Part shown: positions 24,010-33,711 of the stretch, in pieces | How positions within the stretch are numbered: the stretch's first letter is position 1 | How the letters are laid out: each line of letters starts with the position of its first letter | From: Streptomyces mayonensis | Lineage (GTDB): Bacteria > Actinomycetota > Actinomycetes > Streptomycetales > Streptomycetaceae | Direction of reading: 5' to 3' | Assembly: GCF_018982965.1 (NCBI RefSeq) | Contig: NZ_JACBYP010000017.1 | Location: 35,370-99,369 of the forward strand | Length of the DNA: 64,000 nt | Notes under the pieces: model-generated | Seen by the model: the letters and a program-made list of their open reading frames with translations, nothing else | What the model was told of the DNA's origin: nothing | Databases searched by the model: none | Translations under genes and position numbers: made by a program

Positions 24010-24810
24010 GTCCGGAAGCCGGGTGCCGGGGCCGCCGCGGGCCGCCTCGACCTGCGGCTGGGTCAGGAAGAAGGCGCCCGTCAGGTCCGCGTCCGTGAGG
24101 TCGGCGTCGCGCAGGTCCGCGCCGATCAGGTCGGCGCCCCTGAGATCCGCGCCGGTCAGGTCGGCGGCGATCAGACAGGCCCCGCGCAGGTCGGCACCGG
24201 CGAGGTCGGCGCCCCGGAGACGGGCTCCCAGCAGGTCGGCGTGGCGGCGGTTCTTCTTCCGCCCGCGGGCACCGGCCCGGGCCAGCTCGCTGACGCGCAG
24301 CAGGAGTGCGTTGACCCGCTGCCGGTGCGCGGCCACGTCGAGGGCGCCCAGCTCCTCGGGGGTCCCCTCGGCGAGGTGCCCGGTGTCGGCGAGGGCCCGG
24401 CGCAGCTCGGTGTCGACCGGGCGGGCCGCGGGCAGGGCCAGTGCCTCGGTCAGGTACCAGAGCAGTTCGTGCAGTTGGCGCACGACCGGGAACACGTCGA
24501 ACATGCGGCGGGACCGCTCCGGCGGACCGGTGCGCCAGTCCCGGCCGCCGAAGGTGACCTGCGAGACCCGCTGTCCGGCGCCGAAGCAGTCGTAGACCGT
24601 GCAGCCCGGGAAGCCGCGCTCCCGCAGCGTCGTGTGGATGCCGCAGCGGTGGTCGGTGCGCAGGTTCGGGCAGGGCCTGCCGGCGTCCTTGTCGAGCGCG
24701 AAGTCCGCCGAGCGGGCGAACGGCAGGGCCACGCAGCACAGTCCGAAGCAGCTCTCGCAGTCGGCGCGCAGTTCTGCCAGGTCCGCCCGGTCCGCCGTGT
24801 GTTCTCGCAT
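23971..24810 (-). CDS. Pentapeptide-repeat protein with Cys-rich N-terminal domain
   Basis: 279 residues from ATG at 24810. The N-terminus has C-x2-C-x3-CC (CESCFGLCC), then CPNL, CGIH and CTVYDCFGAG, a pattern like YkgJ-type zinc/iron-chelating domains. The C-terminal part is a run of about eleven A(D/N)Lxx pentapeptides (ADLLGARLRGADLAGADLRG ...), which fold as a right-handed quadrilateral beta-helix. Homologues occur across streptomycetes without a tested function. A DNA-mimic (MfpA/Qnr-like) role is possible but not shown. The 3' end overlaps the P450 gene; an in-frame start at 24876 exists but looks too long. Confidence 0.85.
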   Translation of the reverse strand: MREHTADRADLAELRADCESCFGLCCVALPFARSADFALDKDAGRPCPNLRTDHRCGIHTTLRERGFPGCTVYDCFGAGQRVSQVTFGGRDWRTGPPERSRRMFDVFPVVRQLHELLWYLTEALALPAARPVDTELRRALADTGHLAEGTPEELGALDVAAHRQRVNALLLRVSELARAGARGRKKNRRHADLLGARLRGADLAGADLRGACLIAADLTGADLRGADLIGADLRDADLTDADLTGAFFLTQPQVEAARGGPGTRLPDSVARPVHWTTGR

Positions 24811-24886
24811 GTCGTCGAGGATACGGGCCGCCCGCGCGCCCCGTGCCGACGGTTTCCGCGCCGCCCTCCCCGACACAGGGCGGCGG

Positions 24887-25630
24887 CTACCGCGGGAAGA
24901 GTTCGAAGGTCACCGCCGGCCTCCCGCCGAACCGCTCCCCCGCCGCCGCGGTGAAGCCGGTGAGGAATCCCCGCACATACGTCTCCGGGTCCTCGTCGGT
25001 CAGCACCTCGATGTAGGTCCGGTGTTCGAGCAGCGAGCGCACCGCGCGTTCGAGACCCGGCGTGGCGTCCACGGCGTGTGTGGGCGAGGAGGAACCGGCG
25101 ACCGCGACCCACCGCACCCCGTCCCAGGGGTCCAGGCCCCGTTCGGTCAGCTCCGGGAAGATCCATCGGTTGCCGGCGTCCGCCGCCGCGTCGAGCGTGG
25201 CGCGGCCCACGGCGACGTGGTCAGGGGTGTTCCAGGCCACGCCGCCCCAGGTGTCGCGGTGGTTGAGGGTGATCACCAGCTCGGGCCGGTGCCGGCGGAC
25301 GGCGGCCGCGATGTCGCGGCGCAGCGCGGTGCCGTACTCGACGACACCGTCCCGGTGGTCGAGGAACTCGACCTCGCTCACCCCGACGACGGCGGCACTC
25401 GCCCGCTGCTCACGCTCGCGCAGCGGTGCGCACTCGGCGGGCGGCAGGGTGTCGATGCCCGCCTCGCCCCGCGTCGCGAGCACGTAGGCGATCTCGCGGC
25501 CCTCGTCGGTCCATGCGGCGATCGCCGCCGAGCAGCCGTACTCCAGGTCGTCCGGGTGGGCGACGACGGCGAGGGCCCTGCGCCAGTCGCGCGGCATGGG
25601 CTCCAGCTGTGTGTCCGACAACTCCGTCAT
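24887..25630 (-). CDS. PIG-L family zinc deacetylase
   Basis: 247 residues. AHPDDLEYG is the signature zinc-binding AHPDD motif; a second ligand His is expected in HRDTWGGVAWNTPDHVAVG (PDH). The layout fits LmbE/MshB-like N-acetylglucosaminyl deacetylases acting on GlcNAc-linked small molecules. It is too divergent to call mycothiol-specific MshB or Mca. No clear ribosome site precedes the ATG, so a leaderless transcript is possible. The next gene (pentapeptide) starts 76 nt after the stop. Confidence 0.9.
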   Translation of the reverse strand: MTELSDTQLEPMPRDWRRALAVVAHPDDLEYGCSAAIAAWTDEGREIAYVLATRGEAGIDTLPPAECAPLREREQRASAAVVGVSEVEFLDHRDGVVEYGTALRRDIAAAVRRHRPELVITLNHRDTWGGVAWNTPDHVAVGRATLDAAADAGNRWIFPELTERGLDPWDGVRWVAVAGSSSPTHAVDATPGLERAVRSLLEHRTYIEVLTDEDPETYVRGFLTGFTAAAGERFGGRPAVTFELFPR

Positions 25631-25685
25631 GCCCGCACAGTAACGTGCGGCGCGGACCTCCCACCCCGATGTCCGGCCCGGTCGC

Positions 25686-26987
25686 TCACGCCTCGTCGCG
25701 GGCGAGGGCGAGCAGCCGGTCCAGGACCCGGGGGCCGCCGGCCCGCAGCCCGTCGTGCTCGAACTCGTCGGTGACCCAGGTGCGCAGGCCGCGGACGGTA
25801 CGGGCGGTGCCCAGCGCGTGGGCGGTGTCGACGTACATGTCGTCGTGGTAGACGGCCGCGGCGGCCGGCACCTCGTTGGCGGCGAGGCGGGCCGGGTCGT
25901 ACAGCGGGGTCCAGTCGGTGCGGGCGGCGAGCAGTTCGGCGGTCTCGCGCAGCGGGCGCAGTGCCGGGTCGCAGTCGAACATCCAGGGATGGACGGACTC
26001 GCCGGTGAAGAACAGCGGTTCGTCCCCGGCCAGGGCCTTGGCGGCGTCGAAGCGCGGGAACTCGGCGCGCACGCGCTCGGCCGACCAGTCGGTGGGGCGT
26101 GCGTCCTGGCCGTAGATGGCCTCGTGGACCAGGGCGTAGAGCGGTTGGTCCGCGAAGGAGAGCTGGGCCTGGACCTGCTCCTGGAAGGAGTCGGACAGCT
26201 CGGGCCCGCCCGGGGTGCGGACGAAGGCGTCCTCCAGGAGGAAGTGCAGGCGGTGACTGCCCTCGCTGCCGCCGAGGAGGATGCCGAGGGACTGGAAGGC
26301 CTCCACGGTGAGGCGGTAGCCGTTCGGCAGGACCACGTCGTGGGTGAGCAGGTGGTCGGCGATGCGGCGGGCGCGCTCGACGTCCTGGGGGTAGCGGGCG
26401 TAGTGCGCGGCGACCTTGCGCTCGATGCGCGGGTAGGCGGCCCGGTAGACGTCGTCGGCGTGGGCGTCCAGGGAGGGCAGGCCGCCGGTGATCAGGGCGG
26501 TGCTCAGTCCCTCGGGGGCCAGCGAGAGGTAGGAGACGGTGCAGAAGCCGCCGAAGCTCTGGCCGAGGACGGTCCAGGGGGCGCCGCCGGTGACCTGCGG
26601 GCGGACGGCCTCGCAGTCGCGCACGATGGCGTCGGCGCGGAAGTGGGCGAGGTAGTCGGCCTGCTCGGCGGGGCCGCCGCGCAGCGGGAGCGTCTGGCGG
26701 TTGGCGGGCGTGGAGGCGCCGGTGCCGCGCTGGTCCAGGAGCAGCACGCGGTACTCCTTGAGCGCGCGGCCGAACCAGGCGGGGCGGCCGATGAAGCGGC
26801 TCGCCGCATGGCCGGGGCCGCCCTGGAGGTAGAGCAGCCACGGGAGGTCCCGGTCCGCCTTGTCGCTCGCGACGGCCTCGCGCGCATACAGCTCGATGGT
26901 CTCGCCGGAAGGGTCGGCGTGGTCGAGTGGCACGGTGAAACGGCGGTCGGTGAGGACGACGCCTGGCTGACGGTAGCTGACGCTCAA
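25686..26987 (-). CDS. Prolyl aminopeptidase-like alpha/beta hydrolase (peptidase S33)
   Basis: 433 residues from TTG at 26987, preceded by GGGGAG at good spacing. The oxyanion segment is LYLQGGPGHAA, followed by DQRGTGAST; the nucleophile elbow is GQSFGG (Ser); the acid and His are likely in YHDDMYVD and DEFEHDG. The length and the HGGPG-like motif fit proline iminopeptidases that release N-terminal Pro from peptides. Cytosolic: no signal peptide. The PIG-L gene lies 55 nt downstream on the same strand. Confidence 0.9.
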   Translation of the reverse strand: MSVSYRQPGVVLTDRRFTVPLDHADPSGETIELYAREAVASDKADRDLPWLLYLQGGPGHAASRFIGRPAWFGRALKEYRVLLLDQRGTGASTPANRQTLPLRGGPAEQADYLAHFRADAIVRDCEAVRPQVTGGAPWTVLGQSFGGFCTVSYLSLAPEGLSTALITGGLPSLDAHADDVYRAAYPRIERKVAAHYARYPQDVERARRIADHLLTHDVVLPNGYRLTVEAFQSLGILLGGSEGSHRLHFLLEDAFVRTPGGPELSDSFQEQVQAQLSFADQPLYALVHEAIYGQDARPTDWSAERVRAEFPRFDAAKALAGDEPLFFTGESVHPWMFDCDPALRPLRETAELLAARTDWTPLYDPARLAANEVPAAAAVYHDDMYVDTAHALGTARTVRGLRTWVTDEFEHDGLRAGGPRVLDRLLALARDEA

Positions 26988-27087
26988 CGGGGCTCCCCGG
27001 GACGACTGGACTGGACTGGGACGGGACTGCGGCGGAACTCACGGACGGGTACGCCGGGCGGACGGGTGGGTACGCCGGACGGGCCCC

Positions 27088-27104
27088 GGCCGGTTCTTCC
27101 GGCC
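27088..27104 (-). terminator. Hairpin between the LacI gene and the peptidase gene
   Basis: GGCCGG (27088-27093) pairs with CCGGCC (27099-27104) around TTCTT. It sits 146 nt after the LacI stop in the 262-nt spacer, which must also hold the peptidase promoter. Confidence 0.45.
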
Positions 27105-27249
27105 GTGTCCCAGTTCAGCACACGGTCCTGCGGCCACCGTCCCCGGGATCATGAAATCCTGCTGAATGCCTGCGGTGCCGACCTGGCGTCGCCCGGTACG
27201 ACCCGTACGGAGCGACCGTGCCGGACGCTCCTGTCGCCCAGGGCGCCGG

Positions 27250-28275
27250 TCAGCGGACGGCGAGGCTGGAGCGCCGCACCACCAGCTCCGGCTGGAGCAC
27301 GACCCGCCGGTGCGGGTGGGTCCGGTCGGTGCCTTCCAGCTCCGTCTCCTCCAGGAGCAGCTCGGCGGCCATGGCGCCCATGGTCACGGCGGGCTGGCGC
27401 ACGGAGGTGAGCGGGACGGCCGCGGCGGCGGCGAACTCTATGTCGTCGTAGCCGACGATCGCGAGGTCGTCCGGGACCGCCACCCCCGCGGCGTACACGG
27501 CCTGGAGGACGCCGAGCGCGAGCAGGTCGTTGGCGCAGAAGACGGCGGTCGGCCGGTCGGCGAGGCCGAGGAGGCGGGCGCCGGCGTCCCGGCCCGCGGA
27601 GACGTCGAGGCGCTCGGTGGGCAGTTCCCGCAGTGCCTCGGGACCGAGCCCGGCCTCGGCGAGGGCGGCGAGGGCACCGGTGCGGCGGTCGCGCACCTGG
27701 TTGAGGCCGGGCGGGCCGCTGACGTACGCGATGGAGCGGTGGCCGGCGTCGACGAGGTGGCGCACGGCCAGCGCGCCCCCCGCGACGTCGTCGACGGAGA
27801 CCGAGCACTCGGTGGCGCCGTCGGCGACCCGGTCGACCAGGACGAAGGGGATGTTGTGGCGCCGGAAGCCCTCGATGTTGCGGCCGGTGACGTCGGCGGG
27901 GGTGAGCAGGACGCCGCGGACCCGCTGCTCGGCGAAGAGCGAGAGGTACTCGGCCTCCTCCCCCGGGTTCTGGGCGCTGTTGCACACCATCACGCCGAGC
28001 CCGGCGTCGCGCGCGGCCCGCTCGGCACCGCGGGCGACGTCGACGAAGAAGGGGTTGCCCATGTCCAGGACGAGCAGTCCCATGATCCGGCTGCGGCCCG
28101 CGCGCAGCTGACGGGCGGACTCGCTGCGGACGTAGCCCAGCCGGTCGATCGCCGACAGCACGCGCGCACGGGTCTCCGCCGCGACGGTGTCGGGCCGGTT
28201 GATGACGTTGGAGACCGTGCCCACGGAAACTCCGGCGGCGCGGGCCACGTCCTTGATACCCACGGAATGGGCCAT
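27250..28275 (-). CDS. LacI-family regulator of the rhamnose genes
   Basis: 341 residues, standard LacI size. The N-terminal helix-turn-helix and hinge read IKDVARAAGVSVGTVSNVINRPDTVAAETRARV, followed by a periplasmic-binding-like sensor domain. GGAGG lies 10 nt before ATG. It sits at the 3' end of the rhamnose uptake genes. LacI-type operators in the divergent rhaT/rhaI promoter (33580-33592, 33748-33761) are its likely targets; a rhamnose-pathway sugar would be the inducer. The assignment as the rhamnose repressor is by context. Confidence 0.88.
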   Translation of the reverse strand: MAHSVGIKDVARAAGVSVGTVSNVINRPDTVAAETRARVLSAIDRLGYVRSESARQLRAGRSRIMGLLVLDMGNPFFVDVARGAERAARDAGLGVMVCNSAQNPGEEAEYLSLFAEQRVRGVLLTPADVTGRNIEGFRRHNIPFVLVDRVADGATECSVSVDDVAGGALAVRHLVDAGHRSIAYVSGPPGLNQVRDRRTGALAALAEAGLGPEALRELPTERLDVSAGRDAGARLLGLADRPTAVFCANDLLALGVLQAVYAAGVAVPDDLAIVGYDDIEFAAAAAVPLTSVRQPAVTMGAMAAELLLEETELEGTDRTHPHRRVVLQPELVVRRSSLAVR

Positions 28276-28415
28276 CGGGCACAGACCTCCGAGGTCGGGC
28301 TGGCGGTTTTGTACGGATCAGGTCGACCCCGGCGGGATCCGTACGGTCGCCCTCTGGGACAGGGGGCGACCGCAGGACCTTCCCACACTACCCGTGCACG
28401 CCCCCGCAGGACGCG

Positions 28416-28736
28416 TCACGCGAGGTGGAACACCTCGGTGAGGGGCTTCATCGCCTCGTCGGGGCGGGCCCCGTCGAGGGACTCGAAGAGGGGCCCCATC
28501 TCCGCCTGCCACCGGGCGTTGACCTCGGTGGCCTCCATCCCGGCCTGGGCGGCGGCGAAGTCCTCGGTCTCCAGGTAGCCGACGAGCAGGCCGTCGTCAC
28601 GCAGGAAGAGCGAGTAGTTGTGCCAGCCGGTGGCCGAGAGTGCCTCGCACATCTCCGGCCACACGGCGGCGTGTCGTTCGCGGTACTCCGCGATGCGGTC
28701 CTGGCGGACCTTGAGCAGGAAACAGACGCGCTGCAT
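28416..28736 (-). CDS. rhaU: L-rhamnose mutarotase
   Basis: 106 residues, exactly family size. Key features: MQRVCFLLKVRQDRIAEYRERHAAVWPEM (catalytic His in RH), GWHNYSLFL and the terminal PLTEVFHL. It interconverts alpha and beta anomers of L-rhamnose, feeding the isomerase. It lies downstream of rhaS with a 95-nt spacer that contains a 14-nt repeat array. GGGAG lies upstream of ATG. Confidence 0.95.
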   Translation of the reverse strand: MQRVCFLLKVRQDRIAEYRERHAAVWPEMCEALSATGWHNYSLFLRDDGLLVGYLETEDFAAAQAGMEATEVNARWQAEMGPLFESLDGARPDEAMKPLTEVFHLA

Positions 28737-28756
28737 GAAGTACCGCTCCCGTACGG

Positions 28757-28834
28757 TCTGACGTGGACGGTGTGACTAGGACAGTGGGACCAGGACGGTC
28801 GGACCGGAACGGCGTGACCGGAACGGTGCGACTA
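28757..28834. repeat. Array of 14-nt repeats between rhaS and rhaU
   Basis: Six imperfect units start at 28757, 28771, 28785, 28799, 28813 and 28827, following TSKGACCRGRACGG. The last runs into the rhaS stop codon. It fills the intercistronic gap. Confidence 0.75.
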
Positions 28835-29914
28835 GAAGTCGAACTCGTCGATGTTGCCGGCGTTGAAGACGGTCGGCTTGCCCAGGTCGATCACGCCGTC
28901 CTTGCCGATGGTGTACTCGCCCAGACCGCCGGCCTTGAAGGTCTCACCCTCCTTGCCGGTGATCTGCCCGGAGGACAGGGCGACGGCCGTGCGGGCGGCC
29001 AGCTCGCCGAGCTTGGCCGGGTCCCACAGCTCGAACGCCTCGACGGTGCCGTTCTTGACGTACTTGCGCATGTCGTTGGGCGTGCCGAGGCCGTTCAGCT
29101 TGACCTTGCCCTTGTACTTCGAGCCGGACAGGTACTGGGCGGCGGCCTTGATGCCGACGGTGGTCGGGGAGATGATGCCCTTGAGGTTCGGGTGCTCCTG
29201 GAGCAGGCCCTGGGTCTGCTGGAAGGACTTCTGGGCGTCGTCGTCGCCGTAGGCGACCTTGACCAGCTTGATGTCCTTGTACTTCGGGTCCTTCAGCTCG
29301 TCCTTCATGATCTCGATCCAGGCGTTCTGGTTCGTCGCGGTCTGCGCGGCGGACAGGATCGCGATCTCGCCCTTGTTGCCGATCTGCTCGGCCATCTGCT
29401 GCACCTGGGTGCGGCCGATGTCGTCGGCGGAGGCCTGGGAGATGAAGGCGTTGCGGCAGTCGGGGTTGGTGTCGGAGTCGTAGGTGACGACCTTGATGTC
29501 GTTCTTCATGGCCTGCTTGAGCGCGGTGCACAGCGCGCCCGGGTCCTGCGCGGAGACGGCGATGGCGTCGACCTGCTGCTGGGTGAGCGTGTTGACGTAG
29601 GAGACCTGGCCGGCGGTGTCGGTGCCGCTGGAGGTGCCGACCTCCTTGTAGCTGGAGCCCAGCTCCTTCAGGGCCTTCTCGCCGCCCTTGTCGGCGACGG
29701 TGAAGTACGGGTTGTTGACCTGCTTGGGCAGGAAGCCGACGGTCAGGCCCTTCTTCGTCTCGGCGTTCGGATCGGCCTTGCCCCCGGCGGCGGCCGAGCC
29801 GCCCTCGTTCTTGACGTCCTCCTTGGTCGTGCCGCCGCAGGCGGTGGCCGCCAGGGCGAGAGAGGTGACGGCGGCGAGGGCCGCGCAGGTGCGGCGGATG
29901 GTCGACTTGCGCAT
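28832..29914 (-). CDS. rhaS: Rhamnose ABC transporter substrate-binding lipoprotein
   Basis: 360 residues. A lipoprotein signal peptide ends at LALAATAC-G (lipobox Cys). The mature part is a sugar-binding protein of the ribose/RhaS type: GLTVGFLPKQVNNPYFTVADKGGEKALKELG, then VDAIAVSAQDPGAL and the C-terminal TVEAFELWDP. It captures L-rhamnose outside the cell for RhaP/RhaQ/RhaT. AAGGAA lies 6 nt before ATG. It is the fourth gene in the rhaT-P-Q-S-U order. Confidence 0.95.
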   Translation of the reverse strand: MRKSTIRRTCAALAAVTSLALAATACGGTTKEDVKNEGGSAAAGGKADPNAETKKGLTVGFLPKQVNNPYFTVADKGGEKALKELGSSYKEVGTSSGTDTAGQVSYVNTLTQQQVDAIAVSAQDPGALCTALKQAMKNDIKVVTYDSDTNPDCRNAFISQASADDIGRTQVQQMAEQIGNKGEIAILSAAQTATNQNAWIEIMKDELKDPKYKDIKLVKVAYGDDDAQKSFQQTQGLLQEHPNLKGIISPTTVGIKAAAQYLSGSKYKGKVKLNGLGTPNDMRKYVKNGTVEAFELWDPAKLGELAARTAVALSSGQITGKEGETFKAGGLGEYTIGKDGVIDLGKPTVFNAGNIDEFDF

Positions 29915-29972
29915 GGTGGGTTCCTTATCGAGGGTGGGCAGAGCTGGTGCGTGGGGGCATGGACATGGGGGG

Positions 29973-30986
29973 CTACGGGGCCGGCGCGGGCGCCTTGGGC
30001 AGGGGCGCCGAAGCCGCCCTGCGTCCGGCCCGTGCGACGGAGATCTGCCGTGCGACCCGGGGGCCGAGCACGGACACGACGAGCAGGACGCCGGTGACGA
30101 CGATCTGCGACTGCGCGGAGACGTTGACGAGGCTCATCACGTTCTGCAGCGCGCCGAGCAGGAACACACCCGCGATCGCACCGCCGAGGGTGCCCCTGCC
30201 GCCGTCGAAGTCGATTCCGCCGAGGAGTACGGCGGCGACGACGGAGAGTTCGAGGCCCATGGCGTTGTCGTAGCGGGCACTGGCGTAGTGCAGGGCCCAG
30301 AAGATGCCCGTGAGGGAGGACATCAGCCCGGTCACGGTGAAAAGGATCAGCTTCTGCCGCTTGACCCGGATGCCGGCGAACCGCGCGGCCTCCTCGCTGG
30401 CCCCGATCGCGAACAGCGCCCTGCCGAACGGCATGGCGTGCAGGGCGACCACCGCGATCGCCAGCAGCACCAGGAACGGCAGGAAGGCGTACGGGACGAA
30501 GGTGCCGTCGATGCGTCCGGCCGCGAAGTCCAGGTACTGCGCGGGGAAGTCGGTCACCGCGTCGGAGCCGAGCACGATCTGCGCGATGCCGCGGTAGGCG
30601 GCCATGGTGCCGATGGTCACGGCGAGGGAGGGCAGTCCGAGGCGGGTGACCAGCAGACCGTTGATCAGGCCGCACACGACGCCGAGCGCCAGGCAGATCG
30701 GGATGATCACCTCGATGGTCATGCCCTGGTTCCACAGCGCGCCCATCACCGCGCCGGACAGCCCGGCGGTGGAGGCGACCGACAGGTCGATCTCGCCGGA
30801 GACGACCAGCAGCGTCATCGGCAGGGCGATGAGCGCGATCGGCAGGGTGTTGCCGATCAGGAAGGACAGGTTCAGGGCGTTGCCGAACCCGTCGACGAAG
30901 CCGAAGGAGAGCAGCAGGACGACGACGAGGAGCGCGCCGACGACCGTGTCCCAGCGGATGGCGCGCGTCAGGGAGCTGTCAGCCAT
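29973..30986 (-). CDS. rhaQ: Rhamnose ABC transporter permease
   Basis: 337 residues, about eight to ten membrane helices, RbsC-type permease. Family signatures include GEIDLSVASTAGLSG and EEAARFAGIRVKRQKLILFTVTGLMS, the cytoplasmic EAA-like loop that contacts the ATPase. The start overlaps the rhaP stop by 8 nt (ATGGCTGA). Together with RhaP it forms the membrane channel for L-rhamnose. Confidence 0.93.
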   Translation of the reverse strand: MADSSLTRAIRWDTVVGALLVVVLLLSFGFVDGFGNALNLSFLIGNTLPIALIALPMTLLVVSGEIDLSVASTAGLSGAVMGALWNQGMTIEVIIPICLALGVVCGLINGLLVTRLGLPSLAVTIGTMAAYRGIAQIVLGSDAVTDFPAQYLDFAAGRIDGTFVPYAFLPFLVLLAIAVVALHAMPFGRALFAIGASEEAARFAGIRVKRQKLILFTVTGLMSSLTGIFWALHYASARYDNAMGLELSVVAAVLLGGIDFDGGRGTLGGAIAGVFLLGALQNVMSLVNVSAQSQIVVTGVLLVVSVLGPRVARQISVARAGRRAASAPLPKAPAPAP

Positions 30987-32019
30987 GGCGGGCGTTCCTC
31001 TTCTTCAGGGCGTTGGCCACGCGCAGGGCGACGATCCGGTCGACGGCGATGGCGAGGATGAGCAGGATGCCGTTGATGGCCAGCACCCACACGGAGCTGA
31101 CGCCGAGGGCGGGCAGCACGCTGTTGATGGAGGTCAGCAGGAGCGCGCCGAGGGCCGCGCCGTAGACGCTGCCGGAACCGCCGGTGAAGACGACGCCGCC
31201 GACCACGACGGCACTGACGACGGTCAGTTCGTAGCCGTTGCCGGTGCCGGAGTCGACGTTTCCGAACCGGGCCAGGTACAGGGCGCCGGCGAGTCCGGCG
31301 AGGGCGCCGCAGAAGGTGTAGGCGGCGAGGATGCGCTTGCGCACGGGGATGCCGGCCAGCCGGGCGGCCTCGGGGTTGGAGCCGAGCGCGTACAGCTCGC
31401 GCCCGCTGCCGAAGTGCTTGAGGTAGTACGCCGTGGCGACGAGCACCGCGAGGGCGATCAGGGCCAGCCACGGCACCGCGGAGATGCCGCCGGAGCCGAA
31501 GTCGACGAAGCCGCCGGGCAGGTCGGCCGCGGTGATCTGCCGGGAGCCGACCCAGATGGAGTCGATGCCGCGGATGATGTAGAGCGTGCCGAGGGTGACG
31601 ACCAGCGCGGGCACCTGGCCGAGGCTGACCAGCAGGCCGTTGAGGAGGCCGAAGCCGACACCCATCAGCACCGCGAGCAGGACGGCCACGGCGGAGTTCC
31701 CGCCGCCCTGGAGGTAGACACCGGCGGCGAAGGCGCTGATGCCGAGGGTGGAGCCGACGGAGAGGTCGACGTTGCGGGTGATGACGACCAGGGACTGGCC
31801 GGTGGCGACGAGGACCAGGATGGTCGCGTTGAGCAGCAGGTCCTTGATGCCCTGTTCGGACAGGAACTCGCTGTTGCCGGCCTGGGTGATGGCGATCATC
31901 ACCAGGAAGACGAGCAGGATGGCCAGTTCGCGCATCTTGAAGATGCGGTCCACGAGCCGGGTGGCCCCGGCCTTCGGCACGTCGGCCACGGGGGCCTGGT
32001 CGGGTGCGGTGACCGTCAT
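30979..32019 (-). CDS. rhaP: Rhamnose ABC transporter permease
   Basis: 346 residues from ATG at 32019, whose ATGA overlaps the rhaT stop; longer in-frame versions run through rhaT and are shadows. Membrane helices as in RbsC; signature [16 protein letters not shown] and [28 protein letters not shown]. Paralogous to RhaQ, giving a heterodimeric permease. Confidence 0.94.
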   Translation of the reverse strand: MTVTAPDQAPVADVPKAGATRLVDRIFKMRELAILLVFLVMIAITQAGNSEFLSEQGIKDLLLNATILVLVATGQSLVVITRNVDLSVGSTLGISAFAAGVYLQGGGNSAVAVLLAVLMGVGFGLLNGLLVSLGQVPALVVTLGTLYIIRGIDSIWVGSRQITAADLPGGFVDFGSGGISAVPWLALIALAVLVATAYYLKHFGSGRELYALGSNPEAARLAGIPVRKRILAAYTFCGALAGLAGALYLARFGNVDSGTGNGYELTVVSAVVVGGVVFTGGSGSVYGAALGALLLTSINSVLPALGVSSVWVLAINGILLILAIAVDRIVALRVANALKKRNARHG

Positions 32020-33533
32020 GCGGCGGCCCTCCCCGTGGCTGCGGCCATCACGGTCTCCTCGGTGGCGTCGGTGCGGGATATCTCGGCGGTCAGACGTCCC
32101 TCGTGCATCACCAGGACGCGGTCGGCCATGCCGAGGACCTCGGGCAGGTCGGAGGAGATCATCAGGACGGCCACGCCGTCGGCGGCCAGCTGGCTCAGCA
32201 GCCGGTGCACCTCGGCCTTGGTGCCGACGTCGATGCCCCGGGTGGGCTCGTCGACGATCAGCACCTTGGGGCCGGTGGCCAGCCACTTGGCGAGGACCAC
32301 CTTCTGCTGGTTGCCGCCGGACAGGGTGGCGACGGTGTCGGCGATGCGCGCGTACTTCACCTGGAGCTTGACGGCCCAGTCGAGGGAACGGCTGCGCTCG
32401 GCGCCCCGGTCCACCAGTCCGGCCCGCACGGTCGACCGCAGGCCGGTGAGGCCGATGTTGCGTTCGATGGACATGCCCATTACCAGGCCCTGGGCGCGGC
32501 GGTCCTCCGGGACGAGGGCGAGGCCCGCGGCCATCGCGGTGGAGGGGGCGCCGTTGACGAGCGCCTTGCCGTCGACCTCGACCTCTCCGGCGTCCCAGCG
32601 GTCGATGCCGAACACGGCGCGGGCGACCTCGGTGCGTCCGGCGCCGACCAGCCCGGACAGGGCGACGATCTCGCCGCGCCGCACCTCGAAGGAGACGTCG
32701 GTGAAGACACCCTCGCGGGTCAGCCGGCGGACGCTGAGGGCCTTCTCGCCGGGCGCGACCTCCTGTTTGGGGTACAGCTCGTCGAGGTCGCGGCCGACCA
32801 TGCGGCGCACCAGGTCGTCCTCGGTCATGCCCTCCAGCGGCTCGCTGGCGATCCAGGCGCCGTCGCGGAGGGTGGTGACCCGCCGGCAGATCTGGAAGAT
32901 CTCTTCCAGCCGGTGGGAGATGAACAGGACGGCGGCGCCCTGCTCGCGCAGGGTGCGCACCACGCCGAAGAGCCGGGCCACCTCGCTGCCGGTGAGGGCC
33001 GCGGTCGGCTCGTCCATGATCAGGACCCGGGCGTCGAAGGAGAGCGCCTTGGCGATCTCCACGATCTGCTGGTCCGCGATGGACAGGCCGCGCGCGGGCC
33101 GGTCGGGGTCGAGCTCCACGCCGAGGCGCCGCATGAGTTCCGCGGTGGCGGCGTGGGTCGCCCGGTGGTCGATGCGGCCGAGGGCGCGCCGCGGCTGGCG
33201 GCCCATGAAGATGTTCTCGGCGATCGACAGGTCGGGGAAGAGGGTGGGCTCCTGGTAGATCACGGCGATGCCCGCGTCGCGGGCGTCGCCGGGACCGCTG
33301 AAGGCGACCGGCGCACCGTCGAGCAGCACCTGGCCGGCGTCCGGCCGGTGTACTCCGGCGAGCGTCTTGATCAGGGTGGACTTCCCGGCTCCGTTTTCCC
33401 CGGCGAGGGCGTGGACCTCGCCGGGGAACAGCTCCAGGGAGACGTCCCGCAGCGCACGGACCGCGCCGAAGGACTTGGAGACATCCTTGAGCGCCAGAAC
33501 CGGGGCCGTACCCGTGTCGGACGGGTGGGTCAT
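32016..33533 (-). CDS. rhaT: Rhamnose ABC transporter ATP-binding protein
   Basis: 505 residues from ATG at 33533 (GGAG 6 nt upstream). Two fused ABC domains as in RbsA: domain 1 has Walker [10 protein letters not shown], signature LSIADQQ and Walker B VLIMDEPT; domain 2 has the degenerate P-loop GLVGAGRTE, signature LSGGNQQ and LIVDEPT. The degenerate second P-loop is normal for the family. It is the first gene of the uptake operon, directed by the promoter at 33607-33636. Confidence 0.95.
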   Translation of the reverse strand: MTHPSDTGTAPVLALKDVSKSFGAVRALRDVSLELFPGEVHALAGENGAGKSTLIKTLAGVHRPDAGQVLLDGAPVAFSGPGDARDAGIAVIYQEPTLFPDLSIAENIFMGRQPRRALGRIDHRATHAATAELMRRLGVELDPDRPARGLSIADQQIVEIAKALSFDARVLIMDEPTAALTGSEVARLFGVVRTLREQGAAVLFISHRLEEIFQICRRVTTLRDGAWIASEPLEGMTEDDLVRRMVGRDLDELYPKQEVAPGEKALSVRRLTREGVFTDVSFEVRRGEIVALSGLVGAGRTEVARAVFGIDRWDAGEVEVDGKALVNGAPSTAMAAGLALVPEDRRAQGLVMGMSIERNIGLTGLRSTVRAGLVDRGAERSRSLDWAVKLQVKYARIADTVATLSGGNQQKVVLAKWLATGPKVLIVDEPTRGIDVGTKAEVHRLLSQLAADGVAVLMISSDLPEVLGMADRVLVMHEGRLTAEISRTDATEETVMAAATGRAAA

Positions 33534-33579
33534 TGGGGGCTCCTCGACGACGCCGGGCGGGACGGCCCTCACGGCGTCG

Positions 33580-33636
33580 TGAAAGGTTTCAACTCGGTTG
33601 CCGGGGACGTTAGGCAGCGAGGATATGTCACGTCAA
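33580..33636 (-). promoter_or_regulatory. rhaTPQS promoter with LacI-type operator
   Basis: Read on the minus strand: TTGACG (-35, 33631-33636), an 18-nt spacer, then TAACGT (-10, 33607-33612). Downstream at 33580-33592 lies TTGAAACCTTTCA, with TGAAA/TTTCA arms typical of LacI-family operators, placed about +10 to +20, a roadblock position. Confidence 0.7.
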
Positions 33637-33711
33637 TGGGTTTGGGGACGAAAACCAGTCGATACCCAAAGGTCACGACCAAGTCACGGACGACCGGGGC
33701 GCCCGGAAGGG

